The position numbers and the translations under genes are program-made. Of a stretch of 64,000 nt of DNA, positions 55,589 to 64,000 are shown piece after piece. Each line of letters starts with the position of its first letter. Position 1 is the stretch's first letter. The DNA comes from Pseudoselenomonas ruminantium (GTDB taxonomy: Bacteria > Bacillota > Negativicutes > Selenomonadales > Selenomonadaceae): positions 1 to 64,000 of the forward strand of contig SVCA01000011.1 in assembly GCA_015058625.1 (NCBI GenBank), given 5' to 3'. Under the pieces are notes generated by a model. That model did no database searches. It had not been told where the DNA came from and saw only the letters and a program-made list of their open reading frames with translations.

Positions 55589-57316
55589 TTGGCTTGGGCG
55601 TTAAAACAGGAGTTAAAGGAACAGCTGGCGGCAGAGGAAGGTTATTACCGCTATCCTTTGGGCACTCGTCTGCCTGTGGCCCTGGCGTATCCCAATTCCT
55701 ATTTTGTAGGCATGTCCAATCTGGGGCTGCATATCATCTATGAGCTCTTAAACAAGCGCAGCGATACTGCCTGCGAGCGTGTGTTCCTGCCCGAGCGCAA
55801 GAGTCTGGAGCGTTATGAAAATACCCGCACACCGCTCATGAGTGTGGAAAATCAGCTGCCACTGCAGCAGTTTGCCATGATTGCCTTTGTCCTGTCCTTT
55901 GAGATGGACTATTTCAATGTGGTGAAGATGCTGGAGCTCGGCAAGGTCCGCGTGCGGGCGGCAGAGCGCGGCGATATGGACCCGCTGGTTATTGCGGGCG
56001 GCCCCTGTGCCACTTTTAACCCCGAGCCGTTGTCGGCGGTGATAGATGCTTTCGTCATCGGCGAGGGCGAAGTCATTATGCCTGCTCTGATGGATGTCTT
56101 TTATCAGGCGCGCGGCGAGGGACTTTCCCGCGCAGAAATGCTGCAGCGTCTGGCAAAGGTACCGGGCGTTTATGTGCCTTCTCTTTATGAACACCGCTAC
56201 GGGGAGGACGGCCACCTGCTGGCCATTGTTCCGGATAAAGATGTTCCTGCCAAAGTCAGCCGTCAGTGGCTGCAGGATTTGGATGCGTATCCAGCCCATA
56301 CCGTGGTGCGTACGGAGAACACGGAGTTCAACTTCTACCTTATTGAAACGGCCCGGGGCTGTGGCCGCCATTGCCGCTTCTGCATGGCGGGCTACTGCTT
56401 CCGCCGTCCTCGCAATCGCTCGCTTTCTGTGGTGACACGGGAGGTCAAAGACGCCCTGCAGTATAAAAAGCGCATCGGCTTGATGGGTGCGGCTATCTCG
56501 GACTATCCGGAGATAAACGAACTTTGCAAGGATATCCTGGGGGAAGGGCTTTCGATGTCCGTGGCTTCCTTCCGCGCGGATTCCGTAACGAGAGAACTGG
56601 TGGATTCGCTGGCCGAAAGCGGACTCAAGACGCTGACCATGGCGCCGGAGGCGGGCAGCAGCCGCATGCGGGCCATCATCAACAAGGGCATTGAGGAGGA
56701 ACATCTCTTTAACGCCATGGATATGGGACTGGCGGCGGGCATCCGACATTTCCGTCTCTACATTATGATTGGCCTGCCCTTTGAACAGGATGAAGACGTG
56801 GAGGCTATTGTGGATTTAGCCGGACGCCTCAAGGATTATATGGAGGAACATGGCAGCAAGGGAACCCTGACCCTTAGCGTCAATCCCTTTATTCCCAAAC
56901 CCTTTACACCCTTCCAGTGGCTGCCCATGGCCGATAAGAAATATGTGGAAAAAGCGGCCAAGACCTTGACACAGGGCCTGCGCAAGCGCAAAAATATTAT
57001 TGTGGGTGTAGAATCTCCCAAGGAAGCCTATATACAGGGAGTGCTCGCCCGCGGTGATAGACAGGTGGGCGAAGCCTTACTGCTGGCCTGTGAAAATGGC
57101 GGCAGCAAGGCGTTTAAGCGGGCCATGAAGGAATGCGGACTTGCCATGGACGATTACCTTTACCGTGAGCGGGAAGCAGACGAACTTTTCCCCTGGGAGA
57201 GTCTCGACATGGGCTTTACCCGCGAGTACATCTATCAGGAAATGAAAAAAGCAGCAGAATTGAAACCTACCATACAGTGCTTTGACGGTTGTCATCGTTG
57301 TGGTGTATGTGGATAG
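55589..57316 (+). CDS. B12-binding-domain radical SAM protein (TIGR03960-like)
   Basis: The 575 residues open with the B12-binding-like segment PNSYFVGMSNLGLHIIYELLN and GPCATFNPEP, followed by radical SAM ARGCGRHCRFCMAGYCFRRPR (motif CxxxCxxC near residue 256-263) and TMAPEAGSSRMR. It ends CHRCGVCG, a Cys-rich tail. It starts with TTG 55589 behind AAAAGGAG. In many genomes a TIGR03936-type gene and ribonuclease G follow; here pgeF does. Confidence 0.85.
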   Translation: MAWALKQELKEQLAAEEGYYRYPLGTRLPVALAYPNSYFVGMSNLGLHIIYELLNKRSDTACERVFLPERKSLERYENTRTPLMSVENQLPLQQFAMIAFVLSFEMDYFNVVKMLELGKVRVRAAERGDMDPLVIAGGPCATFNPEPLSAVIDAFVIGEGEVIMPALMDVFYQARGEGLSRAEMLQRLAKVPGVYVPSLYEHRYGEDGHLLAIVPDKDVPAKVSRQWLQDLDAYPAHTVVRTENTEFNFYLIETARGCGRHCRFCMAGYCFRRPRNRSLSVVTREVKDALQYKKRIGLMGAAISDYPEINELCKDILGEGLSMSVASFRADSVTRELVDSLAESGLKTLTMAPEAGSSRMRAIINKGIEEEHLFNAMDMGLAAGIRHFRLYIMIGLPFEQDEDVEAIVDLAGRLKDYMEEHGSKGTLTLSVNPFIPKPFTPFQWLPMADKKYVEKAAKTLTQGLRKRKNIIVGVESPKEAYIQGVLARGDRQVGEALLLACENGGSKAFKRAMKECGLAMDDYLYREREADELFPWESLDMGFTREYIYQEMKKAAELKPTIQCFDGCHRCGVCG

Positions 57317-57343
57317 TATAGAGTTGGCAAACGGGGTGAGCAA

Positions 57344-58165
57344 ATGAGTTTTGCAATCGAACATATGGGCAATAATCTCTGGCGGGGGAAGTTTACTTCC
57401 TTCGATGAGAAAATCTGCCAGCATGCCTTTAGCGCCCGCCTGGGGGGCGAAAGCGTCAAGCCGTACAAGGGGCTGAATATGGCACTGCATGTGGGCGATG
57501 AAGCAGATATTGTCTGGAAAAACCGTCAGCGTTTCTTTCAAGTGCTGGAGCTGAAAGCGGAAAAATTGGTGACGCCGCAGCAGGTTCATGGGGCGAACAT
57601 TCAGCGGGTGAGCATGGCGGATGCCGGCAGAGGCGCTAAGGATTATGCGGATGCCATCGCAGGTACCGATGCCCTGATTACCAATGAACCGGGGCTGCCC
57701 TTGATGCTTTGCTTTGCCGACTGTGTTCCGGTTATCTTTTTGGACCCGGAGAAGCAGGCTGTGGGAATTGCCCATGCCGGTTGGAAAGGAACCGTGGCCA
57801 AAATCGCCCGGGAAACCATCTATCGCATGCAGGAGGAGTTTGGCTCCAATCCGGCAGATATCCTCGCGGGCATTGGCCCATCCATTGGCCCTTGCTGCTT
57901 TGCCGTAGGTGAGGAGGTCGCAGAAAAATTCCGCGAAGCCTTCGCGAAGGATGCTGAGCGCATCATTTCCGAGAAAGATGGCCAGCTCTATGTGAATCTC
58001 TGGGAGGCCAATCGCCTGCAGCTGCTCGAAGCGGGCATTTGTAAGAATCATATCGAAATGGCTGATACCTGTACGGACTGCCAGCACCAGTGGTTCTATT
58101 CCTATCGGGCGGATGGCGGACAGACCGGGCGCATGGCCGCCATCATTGCACTGAATCAGTACTAA
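57344..58165 (+). CDS. pgeF: Peptidoglycan editing factor PgeF (laccase-domain)
   Basis: Purine-nucleoside- or muropeptide-acting cupredoxin-like enzyme family with a zinc/copper site. The 273 residues have QQVHGANI, CFADCVPVIF and AHAGWKGTVA, supplying the His-Cys-His ligands, and GPSIGPCCF. First gene of the pgeF-yggS-sepF-ylmH series, GGGGTGAG upstream. Confidence 0.93.
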   Translation: MSFAIEHMGNNLWRGKFTSFDEKICQHAFSARLGGESVKPYKGLNMALHVGDEADIVWKNRQRFFQVLELKAEKLVTPQQVHGANIQRVSMADAGRGAKDYADAIAGTDALITNEPGLPLMLCFADCVPVIFLDPEKQAVGIAHAGWKGTVAKIARETIYRMQEEFGSNPADILAGIGPSIGPCCFAVGEEVAEKFREAFAKDAERIISEKDGQLYVNLWEANRLQLLEAGICKNHIEMADTCTDCQHQWFYSYRADGGQTGRMAAIIALNQY

Positions 58166-58193
58166 TAATTCGACGAAATCAGGGGTGAGTGTT

Positions 58194-58895
58194 TTGGGGC
58201 AGGAAATAGCAGAGCGTTACCAGAATGTTGTAGCAAAGATTGAAGCAGCCAAGCAGCGGCGTACCACTGTGCCGAAAGATGCGGCCGTCACGTTGGTGGC
58301 CGTCACCAAAAATCACGATGTGGCAGCTATGCGGGAAGCCATTGCTGCAGGTGCCACAAATGTGGGTGAAAACCGTGTGCAGGAGGCCAAGGGCAAGTTT
58401 GCTGAAATCGGCAATAGTGTCACCTGGCATCTTATCGGTCACTTGCAGACCAACAAGGTGCGCCAGGCGGTGAAATTTTCAGACCTGATTCACTCCGTAG
58501 ACAGTCTCCATTTGGCGGAGGCCATCAGCAGCGAGGCGGCTCGCATCGACAAGGTGCAGGATATCCTCGTGCAAGTCAATCTGGCCAAGGAGGACAGTAA
58601 GTCCGGCGTCTACCGGGAGGATTTGCAGGAAGTGCTGCAGGCGGTGACGAAACTGCCTAATCTGCGTTTGCGGGGCCTCATGTGCATGGCTCCCAACTAT
58701 GATGACGTAGAAAAATGCCGCCCCCTCTTTCGGGAAATGTATAAAATTTATCAGCAGATAAAGGAAATGGGTCTGCCTGCGTCGAATATTGATATGTTAT
58801 CGATGGGAATGACCCATGATTATGAAATCGCTGTGGAAGAAGGCGCCAATGTGGTGCGTGTCGGTACGGCGATATTTGGGCCGCGTCAGTATTAA
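58194..58895 (+). CDS. yggS: YggS-family pyridoxal phosphate homeostasis protein
   Basis: Type III-fold PLP-binding protein that buffers vitamin B6. The 233 residues have the PLP-Lys in LVAVTKNH, VGENRVQEAKGK, WHLIGHLQTNK, and SMGMTHDYEIAV. A TTG at 58194 is preferred because AGGGGTGAG (58181-58189) is well spaced for it; GTG 58185 lies inside that site. Confidence 0.93.
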   Translation: MGQEIAERYQNVVAKIEAAKQRRTTVPKDAAVTLVAVTKNHDVAAMREAIAAGATNVGENRVQEAKGKFAEIGNSVTWHLIGHLQTNKVRQAVKFSDLIHSVDSLHLAEAISSEAARIDKVQDILVQVNLAKEDSKSGVYREDLQEVLQAVTKLPNLRLRGLMCMAPNYDDVEKCRPLFREMYKIYQQIKEMGLPASNIDMLSMGMTHDYEIAVEEGANVVRVGTAIFGPRQY

Positions 58896-58917
58896 CGAGT
58901 AATGAAGGGGACTAATC

Positions 58918-59421
58918 ATGAGTATTATAGATAAAGTTTGTGGAAAAATGGGTCTGATGGATCCGGCGGATGAAAAGCTGGATTACGAGGAAGAGAGAAT
59001 TAAGGAAGACCGGAATTTTGAACCGGAAGAAGAGGAAGAGAGTTTTGCTATGAATCATGATCGCAGCGACAGTTCCCGGAATGTAGTGGATTTTCAGTCG
59101 GCAGCTTCTGCCCGGGAAAGTAGTACCGTTACCAATATGAAGATGAAGGTTATCGTCATTGAGCCTAAGACCTTTGACGATGCCCAGCAGGTGGCGAACA
59201 ATCTGCGGGAGAAAAAGCCCGTGGTGATTAACTTTGAAAAGACCGAGGCTGACGATGCCAAGCGCATTATCGACTTCATCAGCGGCACGACTTATGCGCT
59301 CAACGGCGAAATCAAGAAGGTCGGCCACAATGTATTCCTCTGCGCTCCGAGCAATGTCAACGTGAGCTATACGGAAGAGGAAAAGAAAGTTTCGGCAGAA
59401 ATGCCCTGGCTGAAAAAATAA
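58918..59421 (+). CDS. sepF: Cell division protein SepF
   Basis: Anchors FtsZ to the membrane. The 167 residues have an N-terminal amphipathic membrane helix region (SIIDKVCGKMGLMD), an acidic linker rich in Glu, and the C-terminal SepF fold (KVIVIEPKTFDDAQQVAN, then FISGTTYALNGEIKKVG). 22 nt after yggS. The yggT gene that often lies next is absent. Confidence 0.95.
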   Translation: MSIIDKVCGKMGLMDPADEKLDYEEERIKEDRNFEPEEEEESFAMNHDRSDSSRNVVDFQSAASARESSTVTNMKMKVIVIEPKTFDDAQQVANNLREKKPVVINFEKTEADDAKRIIDFISGTTYALNGEIKKVGHNVFLCAPSNVNVSYTEEEKKVSAEMPWLKK

Positions 59422-59433
59422 GGGACACATCAT

Positions 59434-60228
59434 ATGGCAAGTGAACAAAAAGAAAAACTCATTCGATTTTATAAGGGGACTGAGGGGGAAGAAACCGTCA
59501 TCAAATTGGTGGATTTAGCGGAAAATGTTCTGCGCACCCAGAAGTTCCGCATCTCCGGCTTCCTTGACCCCTTTGGGCAGGAGATTGCCGAAACCGTGGC
59601 CGCTAACTACGGCAATATCCGCGTGGATTTTGCGGGCGGCTATCAGGGGGCAGAACGGGCAAGAGCCATCTTTATCCACGAGGATTTTGCCGGTACGCCG
59701 ACAGGTTTTGGCATTGACTGCATCGAAGCCAAATGGAATGGCCAGTTTGCCCGCCTCAGTCACCGAGATGTTTTGGGCGCCCTGATGGGGCAGGGCATTG
59801 AGCGTGATACCATCGGCGATTTGCTCGTAACCAATGATTCCGTCAAGATTATTTGCGAGGAAAAAATGGCAGATTTCCTGCTCACGAACCTCGATAAAAT
59901 CGGCGCGGTCGGCGTGGCATGTGAACGCTCAGATCTCAGTAGCATCGCGCCCAAGGAAGAACGCTGCAAGGAAATCCGCGCGACAGTAGCTTCTCTGCGT
60001 GTGGACTCCATTGCCGCTGCCGGGTTCGGTTCCTCCCGCAGCAAAGCAGCTGCCGATATTGCCGCCGATAAACTCAAAATCAACTGGCAGCCCGCCAAAA
60101 GTGCCTCCCAGAATGTCAAAGAAGGCGACATCCTCTCCATGCGTGGCAGAGGCCGACTGGAAGTGGCCGAAGTGCGTGGTACGACTAAGAAAGGCCGCAC
60201 GGTTGTGGTGCTAAAAAGATATTTGTGA
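59434..60228 (+). CDS. ylmH: YlmH-family RNA-binding protein (S4 domain)
   Basis: RNA-binding protein of the division cluster, linked in Bacillus to rescue of stalled 50S subunits. The 264 residues have the YlmH N-terminal domain (FLDPFGQEIAE, SHRDVLGALMGQGIERDTIGD) and a C-terminal S4 domain (SLRVDSIAAAGFGSSRSKA, ending VRGTTKKGRTVVVLKRY). Followed by the terminator at 60243. Confidence 0.9.
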   Translation: MASEQKEKLIRFYKGTEGEETVIKLVDLAENVLRTQKFRISGFLDPFGQEIAETVAANYGNIRVDFAGGYQGAERARAIFIHEDFAGTPTGFGIDCIEAKWNGQFARLSHRDVLGALMGQGIERDTIGDLLVTNDSVKIICEEKMADFLLTNLDKIGAVGVACERSDLSSIAPKEERCKEIRATVASLRVDSIAAAGFGSSRSKAAADIAADKLKINWQPAKSASQNVKEGDILSMRGRGRLEVAEVRGTTKKGRTVVVLKRYL

Positions 60229-60242
60229 TGTTGTTGTTTGGA

Positions 60243-60285
60243 AGCCTCCGAAGGAGAAGGAAAGTTTTCCTTCGGGGGCTTTTTG
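60243..60285 (+). terminator. Rho-independent terminator after ylmH
   Basis: AGCCTCCGAAGGA pairs with TCCTTCGGGGGCT, then TTTT. It ends the pgeF-yggS-sepF-ylmH unit. Confidence 0.9.
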
Positions 60286-60357
60286 CGTAATCGTTTAATT
60301 ATGTCGATTTTGTAAATTGTATTGGTTTTAATTAAATGTTTGGTCGCTCTTCTTTTA

Positions 60358-60386
60358 TTGACGATGTGATAGAATAATGATAGAAT
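60358..60386 (+). promoter_or_regulatory. Promoter of the AlbA_2 regulator gene with overlapping TGATAGAA repeats
   Basis: TTGACG (60358-60363), 17-bp spacer, TAGAAT (60381-60386). TGATAGAA repeats at 60367 and 60378, one helical turn apart, lie in the spacer and over the -10. A repressor bound there would block RNA polymerase. Confidence 0.7.
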
Positions 60387-60645
60387 GTCCTTAAAGAAGG
60401 TGATAGCATGATAGAAAACAGCAACACAGAATTCAAGCGTGAGTATACGGATAGTATCCGCAAGGCGGTGGTGGCTTTTGCTAACACGGACGGCGGCTGT
60501 ATTTATGTCGGGATTGAGGATGATGGTACAGTCGTAGGTGTGGCAGATGTAGATGATGTACAGAAGCGTGTTATCAGTTTATGCCGTGATGGAATACAAC
60601 CGGATGTGATGATGTTTCTATCATGTGATAGAACGGTGATAGAAG
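60367..60645 (+). repeat. TGATAGAA repeat array in and upstream of the AlbA_2 gene
   Basis: Direct copies of TGATAGAA start at 60367, 60378, 60409, 60626 and 60637, with an inverted copy at 60616 forming TTCTATCA-TG-TGATAGAA (60616-60633). Two pairs are exactly 11 bp apart. A partial copy (TGATAGC) is at 60401. Confidence 0.8.
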
Positions 60646-61733
60646 ATAAGGACGTTATTCGCCTGCAGGTTCAGCGGGGGACGGATTGTCCTTACTACCT
60701 GAAGGGCAAAGGAATTCGTCCAGAAGGTGTGTATGTACGGCGTGGACCGGTTAGTTTACCGGCAGCGGAGTCACAGATTCGGAAGATGATTCGCGAAGCC
60801 GGAGATTTTCATTATGAGCAGGAGCGCTCATTGGAACAGGAATTGACTTTTAAGGAGACAGAACGTTTCTTGCAGGAAGCTGGTGTGCCCTTTGGTGAGG
60901 CAGAGCGTCGTACCCTGCGTATTGTCAGCAAGGATGGCTTGTATACGAATCTGGGGCTGCTCTTATCCGACCAGTGTCAGCATACGGTGAAGGTGGCGAT
61001 TTTTTCCGGGAAGAAACAGGTGGTTTTCCGTGACCGACGGGAATTTTCTGGTTCGTTGTTATTACAAGTCAATCAGGTAATTGAATATCTGGACTTTCAT
61101 AATGCCCTGCATTCAGAGATTCGAGGCATGAAGCGTTTGGACAGCCGGGATTATCCGGTGGAATCTTTACGTGAAGCGATATTCAATGCGTTTGTGCATC
61201 GTGATTATGGGTTCAGCGGCAGCATTCTGGTGAGCGTTTATGAGGATAGGATTGAAATCTTGTCTTTAGGAGGACTCGCAGAAGGCGTGACTTATAACGA
61301 TATGATGTTGGGCGTATCCATTCCACGCAATCCAAAACTAGCAGAAATATTTTATCGCCTGCACTATATTGAGGCCTTTGGTACAGGTGTGCGTCGTATT
61401 CTGACCGATTATGCGGAATGTGAGGAAAAACCACAGTTTTTGGTGTCGGATAATGCTGTTAAGGTGATTTTGCCGAATCTTCATGCTGAGTGGGAACATC
61501 CTGTAATCGCTAAGGATGTTGTACAAGATGAACGGCAGGGGTATACAGCTGAAATAGCGGCTGATGAAGGTGTTTATCAGTTGATAGCCGCAGGTTTGGA
61601 CAGTCGCAAGAAGTTGCAGTCAGAATTAGGTTTTTCCCTGACTAAAACGGTGAATATTTTGCGGAAACTGTTGGATGAAGGCAGAATTCAACGAGTGGGC
61701 AATGGCAAGAATACACGCTATCGGTGCAAATGA
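60408..61733 (+). CDS. AlbA_2/Schlafen-type ATP-binding transcriptional regulator
   Basis: The 441 residues begin with an AlbA_2 domain (ENSNTEFKREYTDSIRKAV, then FANTDGGCIYVGIEDDG), followed by a GHKL-like ATPase region (VESLREAIFNAFVHRDY, EAFGTGVRRI) and a C-terminal winged helix (SRKKLQSELGFSLTKTV). Such proteins are thought to be regulators, often in accessory DNA. It sits alone between ylmH and divIVA and interrupts the usual division cluster. TGATAGAA repeats over its promoter and early codons suggest self-regulation. Confidence 0.85.
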   Translation: MIENSNTEFKREYTDSIRKAVVAFANTDGGCIYVGIEDDGTVVGVADVDDVQKRVISLCRDGIQPDVMMFLSCDRTVIEDKDVIRLQVQRGTDCPYYLKGKGIRPEGVYVRRGPVSLPAAESQIRKMIREAGDFHYEQERSLEQELTFKETERFLQEAGVPFGEAERRTLRIVSKDGLYTNLGLLLSDQCQHTVKVAIFSGKKQVVFRDRREFSGSLLLQVNQVIEYLDFHNALHSEIRGMKRLDSRDYPVESLREAIFNAFVHRDYGFSGSILVSVYEDRIEILSLGGLAEGVTYNDMMLGVSIPRNPKLAEIFYRLHYIEAFGTGVRRILTDYAECEEKPQFLVSDNAVKVILPNLHAEWEHPVIAKDVVQDERQGYTAEIAADEGVYQLIAAGLDSRKKLQSELGFSLTKTVNILRKLLDEGRIQRVGNGKNTRYRCK

Positions 61734-61817
61734 TATTAGAATTGCATTAGATTCCACGCCTAAAGTGGCATTTTAGGTGGAAATATGATAGTATATTTTA
61801 AGTAATATAAGAAAACT

Positions 61818-61833
61818 GGCGGAGTTCCGCCAT
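61818..61833 (+). other. Short hairpin in the divIVA leader
   Basis: TGGCGGA-GT-TCCGCCA, 21 nt before the divIVA start, could form in the leader and mask or expose the nearby AGGGGAT ribosome-binding site. The rest of the 61734-61853 gap is AT-rich with an imperfect CCTAAA/TTTAGG pairing (61757-61777). Confidence 0.35.
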
Positions 61834-61853
61834 ACAGATAGGGGATAATAATA

Positions 61854-62483
61854 TTGCTTACACCAATGGATATACACAACAAGGATTTCAAGCGCAGCTT
61901 TCGCGGTTATAATGAGGACGAAATCGATGATTTCCTTGATAAAGTAGTAAACGATTATGAAAAGCTCTTCCGGGAAAATGACCGTCTGAAGGAAGATTTG
62001 GCCCGGGCGCAGAAGGATAATGAGCAGTATCAGCAGCTCGAACAGAATCTTAAGGACACGCTGCTCGTGGCACAGAAGACGGCGGAAGAAGTAACCAGCA
62101 ATGCCCGTAAGAATGCGGAGGAGACGCGGGAGAACACCGCCAAGGAATGTCAGAACAAGATTCAGGAAGCGGAGATGAATGCGGCCAAAATCATCGAAGA
62201 TGCCAAGGCCAAAGCGCAGGTGATTGTAGCGGAGTACGATCGTCTGGTACGCGAAAAGAATAATTTCCTGCGTAAGGTGAAGATTACCATGGAATCGGAA
62301 CTGGCCATCATCAACGAAACCCTTTCCGAGCTGCCCGACCCGGAGAAGGAAGAACGGGAAAAGAAGGCTATGGGCACGCAGGCAGAGGCTCTGCAGAAGG
62401 CCCTGTCCGAGCATCAGGCTGTTCCCTATGAGGCCAAGGAACTTGGCGAGGAAGAGTCTGACGAGGAGAAGCAGGAGGACTAA
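61854..62483 (+). CDS. divIVA: DivIVA-family cell division/polarity protein
   Basis: Coiled-coil protein that senses membrane curvature at poles and septa. The 209 residues start LTPMDIHNKDFKRSFRGYN, the typical membrane-binding N-domain, followed by long coiled coils (about 35-160) and an acidic tail. A TTG start at 61854 with AGGGGAT eight bases upstream gives the conserved N-terminus; no ATG is available before residue 5. Confidence 0.95.
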   Translation: MLTPMDIHNKDFKRSFRGYNEDEIDDFLDKVVNDYEKLFRENDRLKEDLARAQKDNEQYQQLEQNLKDTLLVAQKTAEEVTSNARKNAEETRENTAKECQNKIQEAEMNAAKIIEDAKAKAQVIVAEYDRLVREKNNFLRKVKITMESELAIINETLSELPDPEKEEREKKAMGTQAEALQKALSEHQAVPYEAKELGEEESDEEKQED

Positions 62484-62489
62484 GGTACA

Positions 62490-62933
62490 TTGGCAGGGGG
62501 ATTGTTTTTTGTACTGCTGGTGTTAGACCAGTTGGTAAAAGGCTTAGTCACGCTAACAATGACGCCGGGAGAGAGTGTTCCCGTCATCAAAAATTTCTTT
62601 CATATCACCTATGTCCTGAATCCTGGGGCGGCTTTCGGCATACTGCCCCATCAAAGCTGGTTCTTTATTCTGGCCGGCGCAGCAATGATTGCGGTGTTTT
62701 GCTTTTATTACCCTAAGCTGAAACAGCATTGCGCTTACTTTCATTATGGCTGTGTAGCATTGCTGTCCGGGGCGGTCAGCAATCTGATTGACCGGGTGCG
62801 CAGCGGGCTGGTCATTGACTTTTTTGACTTCCGGGTATGGCCGGTGTTCAACATTGCGGATATTGCCATTGTGCTGGGAGTCATCAGCATGATTTATGCC
62901 ATTCTCTACAAGGAAAAGGAAACGGATGAATAA
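62490..62933 (+). CDS. lspA: Lipoprotein signal peptidase
   Basis: Membrane aspartyl protease that cleaves prolipoprotein signal peptides. The 147 residues have four membrane spans and the catalytic motifs NLIDRVRSG and FNIADIAI with both Asp residues; NPGAAFG is also present. The TTG start at 62490 follows AGGAGG (62473-62478). It overlaps the next gene by 8 nt. Confidence 0.94.
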   Translation: MAGGLFFVLLVLDQLVKGLVTLTMTPGESVPVIKNFFHITYVLNPGAAFGILPHQSWFFILAGAAMIAVFCFYYPKLKQHCAYFHYGCVALLSGAVSNLIDRVRSGLVIDFFDFRVWPVFNIADIAIVLGVISMIYAILYKEKETDE

Positions 62934-63864
62934 TATGGAACCTATGGTATTTAAGGCAGAGGTAAAGGGACAGCGTCTGGATGTGTTCGTGGTGGAACAC
63001 TGTCCGGAGCTTTCTCGTTCCCATGTGCAAAAACTCATTGAACAGGGAATGGTGCTGGTGGATGGTGCTCAGCGCAAGGCCAATTATAAATTGCGGGGCA
63101 CGGAGGAAGTGCAGGTGTCGGTTCCTGAGGCGGAGCCCATCACCGCTGCGCCCGAGGACATCCCACTGGACATCCTCTATGAGGACAAGGACATCATTGT
63201 GGTGAACAAGGCACGGGGCATGGTCGTGCATCCGGCTTCGGGTGTATATAGCGGCACTTTGGTCAATGCGCTGCTTCATCACTGTCAGGATTTATCCGGC
63301 ATCAATGGGGAAATCCGTCCCGGCATTGTCCATCGTCTGGATAAGGACACTTCCGGTGTCATGGTTTGTGCGAAAAATGACACGGCTCATTTGGACTTGG
63401 CCGAGCAGATTCGCACCAAGACGGCGCACCGCACCTATTGGGCCATTGTTCATGGCAACATCAAGGAAGAAGCGGGCATTATCAAGGGCGATATTGGCCG
63501 TCATCCCACCGACCGCAAGAAGATGGCTATTGTGCGGGAAAATGGCAAGCCTGCGGTAACGCATTTCAAGGTGCTGGAGCGGTTCGGCGAATATACTTTG
63601 GTGGAGTGCAAGCTGGAAACAGGCCGCACCCATCAGATTCGCGTTCATATGACCAGTATTGGTCATCCTTTGGTCAATGACCCCAAGTATGGGCCGAAGA
63701 AGTCTTCGCCCTTTGCCATTCAGGGACAAGCCCTGCACTCTTTGCAGCTGACGCTGACTCATCCCGTGACCAAAGAGAAAATGACTTTTACGGCACCTGT
63801 GCCAAGTGATATGGAAAAGATTTTGACCGGCCTGCGCAACAAGCGCATGAAGGCGCAGCAATAA
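62926..63864 (+). CDS. rluD: RluD-family 23S/tRNA pseudouridine synthase
   Basis: The 312 residues have an S4 domain (VKGQRLDVFVVEHCPELSRS) followed by the RluA-type catalytic motif GIVHRLDKDTSGVMV with the active Asp, and GRTHQIRVHM. ATG 62926 lies at the end of lspA with AAGGAAA upstream; an in-frame ATG at 62896 would reach further into lspA. The exact target uridines cannot be told, but this position is typical of the RluD-like gene in Firmicutes. Confidence 0.92.
   Translation: MNNMEPMVFKAEVKGQRLDVFVVEHCPELSRSHVQKLIEQGMVLVDGAQRKANYKLRGTEEVQVSVPEAEPITAAPEDIPLDILYEDKDIIVVNKARGMVVHPASGVYSGTLVNALLHHCQDLSGINGEIRPGIVHRLDKDTSGVMVCAKNDTAHLDLAEQIRTKTAHRTYWAIVHGNIKEEAGIIKGDIGRHPTDRKKMAIVRENGKPAVTHFKVLERFGEYTLVECKLETGRTHQIRVHMTSIGHPLVNDPKYGPKKSSPFAIQGQALHSLQLTLTHPVTKEKMTFTAPVPSDMEKILTGLRNKRMKAQQ

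Positions 63865-64000
<136 letters not shown>

Overview
The window looks like chromosome of a Selenomonas-type Negativicute (a Firmicute that stains Gram-negative). The gene set is Firmicute: an EcfA1/EcfA2/EcfT module, zinc-type rpsN, the yggS-sepF-ylmH-divIVA-lspA-rluD-pyrR order, and many TTG and GTG starts behind strong AGGAGG Shine-Dalgarno sites. Hfq and a desulfoferrodoxin fit an anaerobe of that class. The genus is an inference from gene content; no 16S sequence is present.

Layout. 1-220: 3' end of a 23S rRNA gene and the rRNA operon terminator, with no 5S gene visible. 265-3523: ECF transporter core plus truA. 3633-7889: one 1418-residue CoA-dehydratase-activase-like protein with its own promoter. 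8072-14608: purine operon purC-E-F-M-N-H-D, in which purH is only the IMP cyclohydrolase half. 15001-19536: str operon (L7Ae-like protein, rpsL, rpsG, fusA, tuf). 19713-34255: S10-spc-alpha ribosomal superoperon with secY, adk, infA and rpoA but no map. 34348-38421: small accessory and housekeeping genes (MNT/HEPN remnant, BsuPI-like secreted protein, deoxyinosine glycosylase, desulfoferrodoxin, SpoU methyltransferase, thiamine pyrophosphokinase). 38514-40413: UPF0173 hydrolase-miaA-hfq. 40542-42211: FNT-family channel and a secreted hydrolase-like protein without its nucleophile. 42398-47561: dut-rarA-murP-murQ-mupG, which joins nucleotide hygiene and replication repair to MurNAc salvage. 47687-51514: accessory stretch (MBOAT/SGNH acyltransferase pair, HicB remnant, DUF4143 ATPase). 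51802-57316: Rrf2 regulator, rodZ, YgiQ radical SAM, nrdR, TIGR03960-like radical SAM. 57344-64000: pgeF-yggS-sepF-ylmH, an AlbA_2/Schlafen-type regulator, then divIVA-lspA-rluD and the start of pyrR.

Three signals are not explained by ordinary genes. (1) Two copies (14631-14727, 37613-37710) of a long hairpin have different but compensating stem sequences, a loop of the same length (29 nt) with a nearly identical 20-nt core, and the same 5' flank; both sit just after a stop codon. (2) The 12-bp palindrome TTGACNNGTCAA occurs at least eight times exactly, where well under one is expected. (3) TGATAGAA repeats with 11-bp spacing overlap the promoter and early coding region of the AlbA_2 regulator gene and look like its operator.

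All coordinates and motifs were read by eye, without database searches.
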